NCBI GenBank assembly: GCA_014904845.1
Contig: MU119788.1
Location: 1-19,333 of the forward strand
DNA: 19,333 nt
Direction of reading: 5' to 3'
Origin: Acephala macrosclerotiorum
Taxonomy: Eukaryota > Ascomycota > Leotiomycetes > Helotiales > Mollisiaceae
Shown here: positions 1 through 10,999 of the stretch, in pieces
Position numbering within the stretch: position 1 is the stretch's first letter
How the letters are laid out: each line of letters opens with the position of its first letter
Notes under the pieces: generated by a model
What the model was told of the DNA's origin: nothing
The model's input: the letters and a program-made list of their open reading frames with translations, nothing else
Databases searched by the model: none
Program-made: the position numbers and the translations under genes

Positions 1-598
1 TAAACAAATTAATTAAAAAGAAATTATTTACTCAAAGAAATAAATAAAATAATAATTTGAAAATTATATATTAAAAATCGTTTAAAAAAATCCGTTAAAA
101 AAATGAATATTAAAATTCTTTAAACAATAATAAAAACGAAAATATTATTGAATTTATTGATTTTAATAATAATAAAAATACAAATACAAAAAAAAAAGTA
201 ATTAAAAAATTTCGTAATAAATAAAATATTTAAAAAATTGAAAAAAAAATTAAAATTGTAATTCGTATTTTTAAATTCAATAAAATCGAAAAAAATAAAT
301 ATATACGATTTTTTGAAAATTAAATAAATAAAAAGAATTCATTAAACTTTAAAATAATAGTAATTTTTTAATTGAAAAAAATATTTTTTTTTTTTATAGT
401 AATTTTATTTTTTTTATCGATTTTTTTTTAAAATATTTCTATTTATTTTAATAAATTTTATTTATATTTCAAAAGTTTCACTTTTTTCTTATTGTAATTA
501 GAATGATTTTATTATATAAAAAAACGAAATTATATTATTTTTTTTTTTTTTAGAAAATTTTAAAAAATTTTAGTTTTTAAAATCTACAAAAAACATTT
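1..598. other. AT-rich stretch, no gene recognised
   Basis: The sequence is almost entirely A and T, with long A and T runs and scattered CG dinucleotides. All frames are broken by stops at short intervals. I recognise no protein, RNA gene or ordered repeat. The base composition matches the RIP-mutated transposons further on, so this is probably degraded repeat DNA, but that is inference. Confidence 0.5.
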
Positions 599-684
599 TT
601 CAATATATTCGAATATTTTTAAATATATTTTAATATATTTAAATGTATTTCAATTATATTTGATTATATTTAAATTATATAAAC
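599..684. repeat. Degenerate short-period tandem repeat
   Basis: A run of related units of about 10-11 bases, variants of AATATATTT and AATTATATTT, follows one after another. The units differ mainly by A/G and C/T changes. It may be a decayed minisatellite, but low complexity alone could produce part of the pattern. Confidence 0.3.
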
Positions 685-1804
685 GTTTATTAATACAATA
701 TTTACTATAATTTATAGAAAAACTTTTTTTAATTTTTTTTTTTTTTTTAAAACTTTTTAATTAAAATTTTTTATTTGTATTACTTTATATACAAATAATT
801 TTATTAATCGAATATACTTTATTTACTTGAGTATTTTACGACGATTTTTTTTAAAAATCTACATATATTTTTTCTATAAAAACGATTTATAAATACTTAT
901 TTTTTTTTATTTTTTTTTTTTTAAAATTCATTTAATACGTTTTATAAAAAATCAATATAAAACTATTTATTTAAAACTTTCAAAAATTTTTATTCGAAAT
1001 TAATACTATAATATTTCAATTATATATATTAATACGCTTTAAAAAAAAATTTCACAAAAACAAACAAATTTTGCAATTTTCAATTATTTAAAACGCAAAA
1101 ATATTTGTTTATTTTTTTTATATAATCTTTTTACAAATATAAAAATTTATAACTCTTTTTGATTTCATTAATAAATTTTTTTTTTTTCAAATTTACGCGT
1201 TTTTTATTTTTAAAATTCGATCAATTTATTACATTATTTTCTACGTACAAATTCTACAATTTCAATTTTTATTCTCGAAATTTTTACAATATTATTATTA
1301 TATCTCAAAAAAATACTTTATTAAACTTCGAAAATACGAATTTCACGTACAAAAAACGAAACGAAAATAATTATAATACATTTATACAAATCGTATAACG
1401 CGATTTCAATAATCTATAAAAAACTATTAATAAACTATTATTTAAAAAAAAAAGTAATTACGATTAATAATATTAATAATAAATTCATAAAAACTAAAAA
1501 CGTAATAAAAAAAATTCTAATTAAATAAAAAAAAAAAATTAAAAATAATATTATTTTAAAATTTTTTAAAAATTTTTTAAAATAATACACAATTTTAAAT
1601 AAAAAATTTTTCTTTAAAATAAGTAAAATTGAAAAATCGCGTATCGCGTTTTAATAAACTCGATTTAATTTAATCAAAACTTTTAATAATATATTTAAAT
1701 AATACAATTAAATTTTTTTTTTTCGAATTTAAATATTTTAACAATTTATCGAAAATTCTATTAATAGATTTTATAGTAAATATATATACTAAAAACTTGA
1801 GTAA
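685..1804. other. AT-rich stretch with one stop-free plus-strand frame
   Basis: No gene is recognised. A frame at 1159-1398 stays open for 79 codons, which is long for DNA this AT-rich. Its product is only Phe, Ile, Asn, Lys and Tyr-rich sequence with no motif I can name. It may be a remnant of a transposon gene or a chance opening. The rest has frequent stops on both strands. Confidence 0.4.
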
Positions 1805-2098
1805 ATATTTCGTATAAAGCGTTTTGCGTTTCGCGAAATTATTAGAATTATTAATATAATTATTATCGAAAGAAATAAAATTTGTAATATATTATTTATA
1901 AAAATATTTTTTCAATTTATCGATTGCAAAAAAGTATTAATATACTTAAAAAATGCGAACGACGATTTAATAATTACAAATTTAAATAAAATAAATTTAA
2001 AAGAATTACGTTTTATTTTTTATTTTTACGAATTTTTAATAATTAAAAAATATATTAAAAAATTTTTCTCGATTTTTGCGAATAAATCTAAAAAATAA
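1805..2098 (+). pseudogene. Stop-free frame of unknown identity, possible transposon relic
   Basis: This frame runs 97 codons without a stop between a TAA at 1802 and a TAA at 2096, with no ATG in it. The predicted product is Lys, Ile, Phe and Asn-rich, with a more complex stretch around NANDDLI and LKELRFIFYFYEF near the C-terminal half. I do not recognise the family. In DNA where TAA should occur every dozen codons or so, an opening of this length is suggestive of former coding sequence. It ends ten bases before an ACTATTAGTA motif that recurs in the repeat arrays at 2280-2400 and 2941-2970, so it could be the end of a DNA transposon gene next to that element's terminus. That link is inference. 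Confidence 0.25.
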
Positions 2099-2102
2099 TC
2101 GA

Positions 2103-2118
2103 TCGTTACTATTAGTAA
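2103..2118. repeat. Isolated copy of the ACTATTAGTA motif
   Basis: The bases CGTTACTATTAGTAAT closely match CGTTGACACTATTAGTAAT at 2953-2971 in the same orientation. It may mark the end of a related element lying to its left. Confidence 0.4.
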
Positions 2119-2195
2119 TATAAATATTCGAAGTATCAAATCTCAAAAAACTATTAATATTAATATTTTATTTTTTTAATTAATTTCATTAATTG

Positions 2196-2232
2196 ATAAT
2201 AATAACGACGACGATAATAATAATAATAATAT
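2196..2232. repeat. AAT/ACG microsatellite
   Basis: A trinucleotide run of the form ATA/ATA, then ACGACGACG, then repeated AATAAT. Interruption by ACG units could be original or reflect mutation. Confidence 0.6.
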
Positions 2233-2279
2233 ATCGAGAAAAATATTTTTTATTAATCGTTTTACCGAAAAACACGAGC

Positions 2280-2400
2280 GCTAATAGTACTATTGGTTCG
2301 CTAATTAATTGCTAGTACTATCGATCATTTTTACTTTAGTACTAATAGTATCAATTTCGTGCTAATAGTATTAAAATACTACTAATAGTATCAATTTAAA
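2280..2400 (+). repeat. 20-bp-period tandem repeat array
   Basis: Related units begin at 2280, 2300, 2321, 2341, 2361 and 2381. The last three start exactly 20 bp apart and share (A/G)CTAATAGTAT(C/T)AA. The first contains the 12-bp palindrome AATAGTACTATT. The middle units are more diverged. The same motif returns in inverted orientation, again at 20-bp spacing, at 2941-2980, so the array may form one end of a transposon with subterminal repeats. Confidence 0.6.
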
Positions 2401-2940
2401 ATCAAATACTTAAATATTCAAAACTTATAATTTAGAATATTAATTAAGTTTATTATAAAAGTTTCAAGTAAATTTATCGAGCGCGTATTAAAATATTAAA
2501 CTATAAAATTAAAAACTATAAAAGTTTTAATATTTTTTATTAAGATTTACATGTAAATTAGCGATCTCGCTTTATTCGATTAATTATTGAAAATATCGAA
2601 AAAATAAATAAAAATAAAAATTGAAAATATTAATATTATTTAAAATTTAATCGTAAAATCATTCGATTCAAACAAAGTTTACACGCGTAAAGAATACTAA
2701 TAAGAATTGTAAGCGAGTACTGCGAGCGAATATTGCAATTAATCGATATTGAGAGTTTAAAAAAAGTACTTAAAAACTGAGCGATTCAATTAATTAAGTG
2801 TAACTATATAAAAATCGCGCGTAGTCGTTTGCAATTGTCGAAAATCGAGAGTTTTAATATTTTTATAGGTCTAGATTTATTTGTCAATCGATTATTATTA
2901 AGCGCTAAAGTTTTAAATATGCAATTACTATATAGTGCGC

Positions 2941-2980
2941 GCTATTAGTAAATCGTTGACACTATTAGTAATCAATTAAT
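2941..2980 (-). repeat. Inverted partner of the 20-bp repeat
   Basis: Two units, GCTATTAGTA at 2941 and ACTATTAGTA at 2961, start exactly 20 bp apart. They are reverse complements of the units at 2341-2400. The second unit keeps GTGTCAA on the minus strand, where the left array has GTATCAA, a G/A transition. Confidence 0.55.
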
Positions 2981-2999
2981 ATATAAAAAAAATTTTTGA

Positions 3000-5137
3000 T
3001 GCGATATTATTATTATTAGTTTTTTCGTACAAAATTTTTTATTTTTTCAAATTTTTTAAATTTTTTGAATTTTTCGATTTATTTATTTTTTCGTTTTGAT
3101 TTTTACGTTAATTAAATTCAAAAAATCTACTACTAATAATAAGAAATATTACAATATATTTATATTTATATTAAAAAAATATAAAATTATTATTATTTTA
3201 TTACAATTTAATATTATTTTATTTCGATTAATTCGCGAGTTTCAATCAAATAATATACGTTCAATAATTGATTACGTATACAATATAAATAATACTTAAA
3301 AATCAAACGTTGTTTTTTTTGATACTTTGAATTTTATTAATCGTATTGAAATTTTAAATATCGTTTACAATATTTATAAGTACTCGTTTATTAAACAATT
3401 TTATTGAATTCACTATATAACGTTTTACGAAAATCTCGATTTATACTTTAAAAACGACAAAAAATAAATTGAAATTATAAAAATACGATTATTTAAAATT
3501 TATAAATTGTATATTAAAAAAAAAAGTTTTCGATTTATTTAAATTTATTTTAATACTCGTTTTTAATTTATAAATATTTTAATTATTTTTTAATATAAAT
3601 AGAAAACGTTAACGAAAAATCGATTTTAGTTTTCGCGAGTTTTTATTGTTTTTATTTTTATTTTTTCGATTAAATTACTTATTAATTTGAAAATTGCAAT
3701 AATTTTTATTTTGTAAAAATTTTTAAATAAACGAAAAAAAATATATTTTATTACTTTTTTTTAAAAAATCGATATATTGAAATTTTACTATTAATAAACT
3801 TTTTTTAACGAATTCTTTTTTTTATATAATACGTATTTTTTTTTATTGTTCAATTTTTATAAACGAATTTCAAATTATAATTATTATTTTATCGATTTTC
3901 TAAGAATTACTTTTTTTATTTTATTGTTTTTTTTCAATTTATTAAATTTTATTAAAATAATAAAATTGATCAATTTTTTTACGAAAAAAAAGTAAATATA
4001 TTTTAAAATTCAAATTTATTGTACGTTGAATTTTTTTTTTTAATAAATTTCAAATGATTTATTCGCGATTTAACGATTATAAAAAAACGATAAATTAATT
4101 ATTTCGATTTTTTAAAAGAATTATTTAAATAAATCTCTTTTTTAGTACTGAAAATCGGATTTTAATTAAAGATTTTTTAAAATAGATTCAATTAAATATT
4201 GTAAAAAAAAAATTTTAAAAATTGAAATTGTACGTTTATAAAATAAAGATTTTTATCGATTGAAAATACGTCGAGAATTCCAAGAATTTTATTTTTTTTA
4301 TTTTATTTTTCGTGAGTTTAATACTTATTAATACTAGTAAAAGAATTATCGACGATATTATTTACGAAGAATTCAAAGAAATTCATAATAAATTTCGAGT
4401 TTTTTTTAAAAATCGATTTCAAAAACTTTCTAACGATAAATTTTTTCTCGATAATATTTAATTTGAAAAAATCGATATAATCTTCGATATAATTCGTTGT
4501 ATGAAACTTTTAAATTATTTTATTATTCGATATAAGATTTTTTAATGATTAAATTACTAAAACTCGTCTAGTAATAAATATTTGTATATTTATTAATAAA
4601 AACAAATTGTAATTCAAATCAAATTAATCTTTCGATATTTTGAAATAAAAAAAATAGAAATATTTTTTAGTAATAAATTTTTCTTTAAATGCGAAATTAA
4701 GAAATTAATAATATTTATAGAAAATAATTAAAAATATTTAATTATTTCTAACGATAAATTTGAATTTGAAATTCGTTTGTTTTTTTTCTTTTTATTAAGT
4801 TTTAAAAAAAAAAAAAAACAAATTGTAGAAAAATTTAGCGTTGATAAAAATATTGAAAAAACTGTTAAATTCTTAAAGAAAAACGATAATAATTTGAAAA
4901 ATTTCGAGTTTTGAATTTTTTATTTAAAATAAATTTTTTTTTTTTTTAATTCTTTTTTTCGAAACTCGAGACGAACTCGTTATATAAAAAGACAATTGTA
5001 GTGAAACTATATACTTTTTCTTCAAAAATCTTTGTAAATAATTAATTTTGAAAACAGTACTAATTACGTGTTTTTTAGTACATAAAAAGTTTTCGTTTAC
5101 TATAGATTAATTAATAATTTTTTCTATTTCTATTTTA
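3000..5137. other. AT-rich stretch, no gene recognised
   Basis: No product can be named on either strand. A plus-strand frame at 3096-3299 is open for 67 codons, and around 4330-4450 another short stretch reads as Lys/Glu/Phe-rich helix-like sequence, but neither carries a motif. By distance, the gag and protease of copia element A would be expected in about the last 1.5 kb of this region. I searched for a zinc-knuckle or DTG-like motif there and saw none, so they are either deleted or degraded beyond recognition. Confidence 0.45.
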
Positions 5138-5156
5138 ATTGATTGATTGATTGATT
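5138..5156. repeat. ATTG tetranucleotide microsatellite
   Basis: Four and a half uninterrupted copies of ATTG. Confidence 0.7.
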
Positions 5157-5728
5157 TACGAATTACAATTACTTTGAATAAATTTAATCTATTGATTAAA
5201 ACGAATTAATTTACGATTGGACTTTTTTACTTTGTATTTTATTATTTTTTTACAATATTCAATATTTTATTATTATAATTTGAATTATTTAAATCGAATT
5301 AATATTTATTTTTTATTTTCAAAGATTAATATTTTTTAAAAAATTTTAAAAAAATTATATCGAATAATAAAATCGTCGAAATATTAATTACTAATTAATT
5401 GCAATTTATAATACTATGAAAATTTAATATTAGCGTTTAATTAAATATATTTACAATTAAAACTTATAAAATTCGTTTTAATAAAAACATTATTTTATTG
5501 CAAAAAATTATTCGAATTAATATTTTATTAAATATTATTATTTTTTATATTATTTTTGCAAATATATATTTTTTATTTTTTATTTAAAATATAAATACTA
5601 TAAATATAAAACTCGATAATTTAAAAAATATTTTGATTCAAAGAAATAAAATCGTTTTTATTATAAGAAAATAAAATTATTTATAGATACTATTGTATTA
5701 ATCAAAAAAAAGTCTAATTTAAAATTAT

Positions 5729-5869
5729 TTTATTAATATAAAATTACATTAATTGTATAAACGTTTTAATTATTTATTGATACAACGTTTTATAAGAGTT
5801 TTTTAACGAATTAATTATAATATAAATACTAAATATATTTAGTATTTTACTAAGTATTATTACTATTAT
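5729..5869 (+). pseudogene. Copia integrase, N-terminal zinc-binding part (element A)
   Basis: Read in one frame, this gives a degraded version of the pre-integrase region of fungal copia elements. The landmark is a line equivalent to 'ELRQLHKRFGHPS' (seen as KLH-stop-LYKRFNY), then a spacer, then TKYYYYY at 5849-5866. In the family this last stretch is TKYCHHCQ, where His and Cys bind zinc; RIP turns Cys (TGT/TGC) and His (CAT/CAC) codons into Tyr. The codon for the last Cys is in the duplicated target site: it is still TGT in the right-hand copy, at 12184-12186, and TAT here. The gene is interrupted exactly there by element 1 and continues at 12187 in frame. Confidence 0.7.
5865..5869. repeat. 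Left target-site duplication of element 1 (ATTAT)
   Basis: ATTAT abuts the 5' LTR. The right copy at 12182-12186 is ATTGT, differing by one G-to-A change in TpG, the reverse complement of the RIP-preferred CpA. Confidence 0.75.
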
Positions 5870-6098
5870 TATCGATTTAATCATATGATCGCTTAAACGA
5901 TCGATCAAATGATTCGAACTATAATTTCTATTGTCTTTGGCAACAATTGCTTTAATGTTTACTCTTTAATTTTACGTTTATTCTGTTTAATTATATAGAT
6001 AAATAAATGCTTTTTTTGAGAAAAAGCAAATAGAATTGAATCATTGATACTAGATTAAGATTTTAGTATTTCGTGATTTGTTTTCGAACGTTTTAATA
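5870..6098 (+). repeat. 5' LTR of element 1 (229 bp)
   Basis: It matches 11953-12181 end to end without a gap; every difference I see is a transition. It begins TATCGATT and ends TTTTAATA. The usual TG...CA ends appear as TA...TA, as RIP would produce, while the 3' LTR still ends in CA. It contains ACTCTTTAATTTTACGTTTA and GAGAAAAAGCAAA blocks identical in both copies. A promoter is expected in the LTR but I cannot place a TATA box in DNA this AT-rich. Confidence 0.9.
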
Positions 6099-6117
6099 TT
6101 GATTAATAATTGAATTC
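6099..6117 (+). promoter_or_regulatory. Putative primer-binding site of element 1
   Basis: TTGATTAATAATTGAATTC directly follows the 5' LTR. The less mutated retroelement C has TTGATCAATGGTCAATTTC in the same position after its LTR. The differences are mostly C/T and G/A, so the site is shared by two distinct copia families, consistent with the tRNA primer-binding site. The primer tRNA is not identified. Confidence 0.5.
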
Positions 6118-6999
6118 ATTCGATTACAAAGTAATAAAATTATTTACAAAGAAATAATAATTGAATAAAATCGATCGAACAAGAAAACTCAGATTATACG
6201 CAATCTATTGATTCAATTAAACGTAAAAAAAAGTAGTTTTTGTTTGTACTAAAAAAAATTACTAGATCTCCAAAAAATATTGCGATTTTACGCTCGCTTT
6301 GTTTTTCTCGATTTAAAACTGATTGATTTTCTACTTTACGCTTTATCGCGTATTAATAACGAGTATTTTATTGTAACTTGTTAAATAATACTAAAAACAA
6401 TTCTTACGAGTTCAATACGAAAACTCGTCGAATTAATATGTTTATCGAGTACAATACGACTCGATAAAATACTTTTTGAGAATATGATTACATTTTTTCA
6501 AAGTACGATTTTAATCAAAAAAAGATTTTTTTATTACTTTTTCTATTTCTCGATTCAATACAATATACATTAAAATAAATACAAAGTTTTAAAGCGAGAA
6601 ATAATCGAGACTATAGATTATAAATAGAATATAAAAAAGCATTTCTAGAATAAACAAAAGAAATATTTAAAAAGAAAATAAATAAAAATACGAAAAAAAA
6701 ACTACGTAAAATTTTGCAAATAAACGAAATATAAATATCGAAAAAACGTTTTATTAAAGTCTTAAAAATATTAGCAAATATTGCAAATAAAAAAAAACAA
6801 TTAAAATAATCGTATGAAAAAATTATAAAAATGAATTTAATAAAAAATTTCAATTTATAGAAAAATACAATCGATTTAAAAGTAAAATAAACTCGAAAAT
6901 TAGCGTTTTTTACTATTTTTATCGAAAAAATTAAAAAAATAATATTAATATTTTCGAATCTCTTTTTTCAATTACTAAGACTTACTACAAGACTTTTTA
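6118..6999. other. 5' leader of element 1
   Basis: This lies between the primer-binding site and recognisable Gag. It has no identifiable protein on the plus strand. It holds a few less AT-rich patches, such as around 6290-6360. The true Gag start may lie in the last part but cannot be chosen because start codons are also RIP targets (ATG to ATA). Confidence 0.5.
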
Positions 7000-8240
7000 T
7001 AGAGCAAACGACGTTATTCGAATGTACGATACTCTAAAAACAACTTTAAAAACGCAATAAAACATTGTTATTAGATTTATTATTAAAAGACGAAAATTCG
7101 AAACGAAATTTGTCGTTTTTATTATTACTAGAAATTGAAAAATTATTAGAGAATTCTAATCGATCAATATATAATTTCGATCGCGAGAATTAAATAGTAT
7201 TCAATTTCAATAGAGAATTAATTATTTTTATGAAAATTTACGACGATAAATTCAAATACTACGAAGAAAAAAATTTATTAAATATATTTATACGAGTATT
7301 TGAAAATTTATATTCGAAAATAAACGTTAAATCCGAGAATTACTATAACGCGTTCTCGATTATATTTGTCGATAAGATTAACGAATTCTATTACTAGAAA
7401 TTCGTTGAAAAAAGTTTGTTTTTCGATAAAATAATTGAGATTGTAAAATCGAATTTCGAGATTGAAAAACGTCGAAATAAAATACTCAATTGATAAAACA
7501 CGATTATACTCGTGTTAATTCGAGCGCAAAATTCAAATAAAACGACTTTTGAATATTTCGAGATATTATATCAAAAATTGATTTAAAAACAATTTGATTT
7601 ACGCTCGAATATACGAATAAAGACTATTATACGAAACAAGTTTTATTACATTTATCGAAGCGTATTAAAGTATTATTAGACGTTTTTTCGATTTTTATCG
7701 AATTTTCAAGCGATATACGAAAACGTTCATAATGCGATTTCATTTTAAATGAAAATAAAAACAGTTTTTAGAATTTTTATAGTCGAAAAAAAAGAAGTTT
7801 ATTGAGATATAATCGAATTATACTTCGTAGACTGCAAATATTACAATAAAAATACTCGATATAGTAATCGAATTAATTACAAAAAATCGATAATATATTA
7901 AAACGAGAAAAAGTACTTCGTTTGTAAAAATTCGAATTATTAAAATATTTACCATATATTAAAAGAAGAAGAAAAAGCGTACAACGACTTTAAAAAATCG
8001 AAATTATTCGATAAAAATAAAATAATTCAATTCGTAATTGAATTCGAAAAATTAAACTTTAATATCGCTAAAAAATACGAACAATTCGTCGTTAAATTTG
8101 TCAAAAAAAAAAATTTACACGAAAACGATATCACGCGATCGATTAATTACTTTATAACATTTTACAATACGATTAATAAATTTAGAATCATCGAATTATT
8201 CGATTATTAATCAATTTATTATACGATATCGAATATTACA
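7000..8240 (+). pseudogene. Degraded Gag of element 1
   Basis: From 7230 the frame continuous with pol reads like fungal copia Gag. It begins with a KIYDDKFKYYEEKNLL-type segment, then a helical core. Near 7830 is a possible first Cys cluster (CKYY). At 7914-7955 is a second, clearer zinc-knuckle relic reading YFVC, KNSN, Y-stop-NIYH, followed by LKEEEKAYNDF. In the family this is a CxxCx4CWx3H cluster followed by Glu-rich sequence. Here the first and third Cys read Tyr and the Trp reads stop, each one G-to-A step away (two for Trp). Gag forms the virus-like particle and packages RNA. Stops make it nonfunctional. The start position is approximate. Confidence 0.7.
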
Positions 8241-8312
8241 ATATAATTAAAACTATTTTCAATATTTATTAATATAAAAACGTATTTAACGAATTACTAC
8301 GTATTAAACGTT

Positions 8313-8654
8313 TTCATGAGTATTATAATCGATATTAGTGCCGTTTAACGATCTATTATCGGCGAAAATTAGTATTTGATTTTCCAACGAATTCGAAACG
8401 TCAAATTGAACGAATTTAAAGTTAAAGAAATAGTAATTAAATTTGAAATCGACGAAATTTTATCTTTTAAAACTATCGACGTTAATACGTTAATTGAACG
8501 TATTACGTTTTACGTAGTTTTAATAGACGTACTTTTTTTATTGTACTTTTAAAATATAAATAAATTGCGAATTAAATTTGATAATTTTAATAATATGTTT
8601 ATTTGAAATAAACGACGTACGTTTATTATTAAAGCGTTTAAATATTTTTGAATA
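8313..8654 (+). pseudogene. Degraded aspartic protease and spacer of element 1
   Basis: In the same frame as Gag, FMSIIIDISA at 8313-8342 stands where fungal copia proteases carry the catalytic IDTGA motif. Asp is kept at 8331; Thr (ACT) became Ile and Gly (GGT) became Ser. The following RSIIGEN-stop-YL matches the usual residues after the active site. The spacer to integrase also follows the family pattern: VVLIDVLFLLYF, then KLRIKFDN, equivalent to 'VVDADTPFLLSLADMDKLGVYFDN'. The enzyme would have cut Gag-Pol. Several stops and the lost Thr and Gly rule out activity. Confidence 0.7.
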
Positions 8655-9700
8655 TTGTTTGATTTACTCGAAAATTTAATTTATAGTAATTGTAAAATTT
8701 CTACGACAAAAATCGATTTTACTATTTACTATTTGATTGAAACGAAGTTCAAACGATTGTATAAACACTTCGAACATTTATCGACCGTTAAATTCGCGCG
8801 AGTATTAAAACGTAAAAAATATTTTACGAATTTCGAAAAAATTAAAAAAATAACGAAATTTTACTAACAATATCAAATAAATAGTAAATTTCTCGATCGT
8901 TTTAAGTTTATACTATGTAACGATTATAATTTTAATTATTTCGTTTATTTAAACGTATTATAAATCGACGAGAAATCAATACTTCAAATTGTAAACGAAA
9001 TTACAATATTTTAAATCGTAAAATTTTTTGTAAATATATCGATAAAAAAAAACATAAAACGTTTTTCGAGCGTATTAAATCGATGTTTATTTTGAACTAT
9101 TAGTATTTACTATTCATAACTTCGAAATGAATTTCAATTCTAAAAAATTTCGTAATAATACTAAAAATATAAATATCGATTCGAAGATTATACTAATAGA
9201 AATCTATAATTCGATTAATCTAATAAAAAAGTACTACGTTTCATTAAAACGTACGTATAATATATTACTTTAAGAATTTTTCGATTTGCGAAAAAAAAAG
9301 CGATTTCAAATAGCGATTAAAATAATTAATAATACGACAAAATCGAACGATATTATTTTTACATTTTTTGTTTTCAATATCTACTCTCGAATATTACAAT
9401 AAAACGCGTTTATAACATTAATTACTACTAGAATTAAAACGATAAAAAGTGCAATAATCGTAATTTGAGAATATTACACTATTTATTAAATTTATAATAC
9501 TCTACGAATAAAAAATAATTCACGAAATTATTATTTAATCGATTTATTTTTAAATTTAAATGTATTTATTTGAAAAGAAAATAAAAAATAAAGAAAACTA
9601 TATACGCTTTTAATAGTAAATAGAGAAATATATCAATTACAATTACTAAATAAACTAAAAAGTTTTTATAGTATTATAATAAAACTATTTTATTAAAACT
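8655..9700 (+). pseudogene. Degraded integrase of element 1
   Basis: The first 70 codons are stop-free and contain TKFKRLYKHFEHLS and KITKFY, the GAG-pre-integrase and zinc-binding region (family form ELRQLHRxFGHPS). The catalytic core follows: a YFVYLNVL segment at about 8937-8960 where the first catalytic Asp reads Asn; IDVYF and FTIHNFEMNF around 9080-9130, where the second Asp of HDAG reads Asn; and LIEIYNSINLIKKYYVSLKRTYNIL, matching 'VEAHNSIGLVERYHAPLRRAYEI', with the third acidic residue in reach. The chain integrase C-terminal part ends near 9700. A one-base shift lies in the A-run at 9044-9052. It would have inserted the cDNA into host DNA. Confidence 0.8.
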
Positions 9701-9989
9701 TCGAATAATTCAAAAAGTAATTAAAAAATCATTTATTAAAAAAAAATTTACTAGAAAATTTAAACTCAAAATTAAACTTTTCTAAAAAAAATTCGAAAAT
9801 AAAAAAAGACATATTTAATTTACTTCGTTCGATCGAAAAAACTCTATATATTTCGAAAAAGAATTTATACTTATTTCGAATTACAATAAAAATCCTTTTT
9901 TATGTTTTCAATTTCAATGAATATATTTATATAACAATTTGTATAAATATAAAAACTTTCGAAATTTATTTGATCGAGAAAAAAACTAA

Positions 9990-10990
9990 AAATAAACAAT
10001 TATTTATAGATTTTCGCGTAAAAAAAATTATTATTACTTTAAGCGATTTGTTTACAGTTTCTCGTAAAAAAAAAATTAATAAATTAATCGCAAAAAAAAT
10101 CTTTAAATTGATTTTTAATAACTCGAAAAAAATTAACAATTAATAAATTTTCGATTTAAAATTAATAAACGAGATCAAAAGTATAAAAACGGTAATTTTA
10201 TACAAGAAATCTCGTTTTGTGATTTAAATATTTAACGATAAAAATAAAAAAATAATACTAATTCAATTCTCGATTATTTAACGCGTTAATTAACGAATTA
10301 TTGTCGCTTTAATTTTATTTCTCAAATTTAAAAAAATCAATTTTTATTTAAAAAATATTACTCAAATATACGTGCAATTAACAGTTTTATTAATACGTAT
10401 TATTTTTATTAGACTTTTGAAAAAAATAACAAATAAACTTTTATTAAACGTCGTTTTCAAAATAATTAAATCTTTTTACGAAGTCTCGAAAGCGAAAATA
10501 CATTAATATAAAACGTATAATATTTACTATAAAAACAAACTCTCAATAGAACTTTCAATTTTCGATCTTTATTTACTTATTACAAAAAGTAATCGTATTT
10601 CATTCGAAATAATCGATATATAAATCAACGATACGCTTATTTTAAGAGATTAAACTTTTATAGAATTAAAAAACTTTAAATTGCAAAAAATCAAACTACT
10701 AATTAAATCTATAGAACTTTTCACACTAAATACTTTTTTACTATTTAGCGAATACAAACTAATAATAGATAAAACTAAAAATAGAATTGTATTTTCGCAA
10801 AAAAAGCAAAATAAGCGCTTAAATTTGATTAATTCGAAATCAGATTTCTATAAATAAACGTATTTCGAGTAACGTACTCGAGAAATATATTAATTCTATT
10901 TATCAATCGAAAATTGCATACAATATATCGATAATAATTTAATATTAATATTTCGAAAAAAAGCAAATTGTAGCATTAAATAAATGATTA
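9990..10990 (+). pseudogene. Degraded reverse transcriptase of element 1
   Basis: One frame from about 9052 carries the copia RT order. INKLIAKKIFKLI and IFDLKLINEIK correspond to the start of the domain. KKSRFVI then FNDKN follow at about 10200-10250; NITQIYVQ at about 10360; NVVFKIIKSFYEVSKAKIH at about 10447-10503, equivalent to 'VVKPLYGVPEAGTH'; and finally stop-INDTL at 10621-10635, the position of the catalytic QTDD motif. The first of the two catalytic Asp residues is Asn here (GAC to AAC). The tail towards RNase H is preserved as RTREIY. This enzyme copied the element's RNA into DNA. Confidence 0.8.
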
Positions 10991-10999
10991 CAATAGTAA

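Larger units (their letters stand above)
2280..2980. mobile_element. Candidate non-autonomous DNA transposon with inverted repeat arrays
   Basis: About 700 bp is bracketed by a left array of TACTAATAGTATCAA-like units and a right array that is its reverse complement (TACTAATAGTGTCAA read on the minus strand). The interior (2401-2940) has no recognisable gene and somewhat more G and C than its surroundings, including GCGAGTACTGCGAGCGAATATTGC-like sequence near 2713. I could not define exact termini or a target duplication, so the class is unknown. Subterminal repeats occur in hAT- and Mutator-like elements, but nothing here fixes the family. Confidence 0.35.
5260..5869 (+). mobile_element. Copia element A, upstream part
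   Basis: This is the left portion of a Ty1/copia element broken by insertion of element 1. It aligns along most of its length with 16235-16669, where nearly every C has become T and every G has become A, with a gap of roughly 80 bp near its right end. The right end encodes the N-terminal integrase region that resumes at 12187. The left limit is only where the alignment with copy B becomes unclear. No 5' LTR was found. Confidence 0.7.

Noticed and set aside
2280..2400. CRISPR-like array
   Set aside because: Units are contiguous 20-bp variants without spacers, and the setting is eukaryotic transposon DNA.
4990..5210. Possible 5' LTR of element A
   Set aside because: A few short matches to 15340-15450 (CGTTTACTA, then repeated TTGA/TTTA) but no consistent alignment and no match to the CACGTG or TTGAGATTATAT blocks.
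6611..6853. Minus-strand frame of 80 codons in element 1 leader
   Set aside because: It is Phe/Ile-rich with no motif and lies antisense to the retroelement. It is best explained by A-rich plus-strand sequence.
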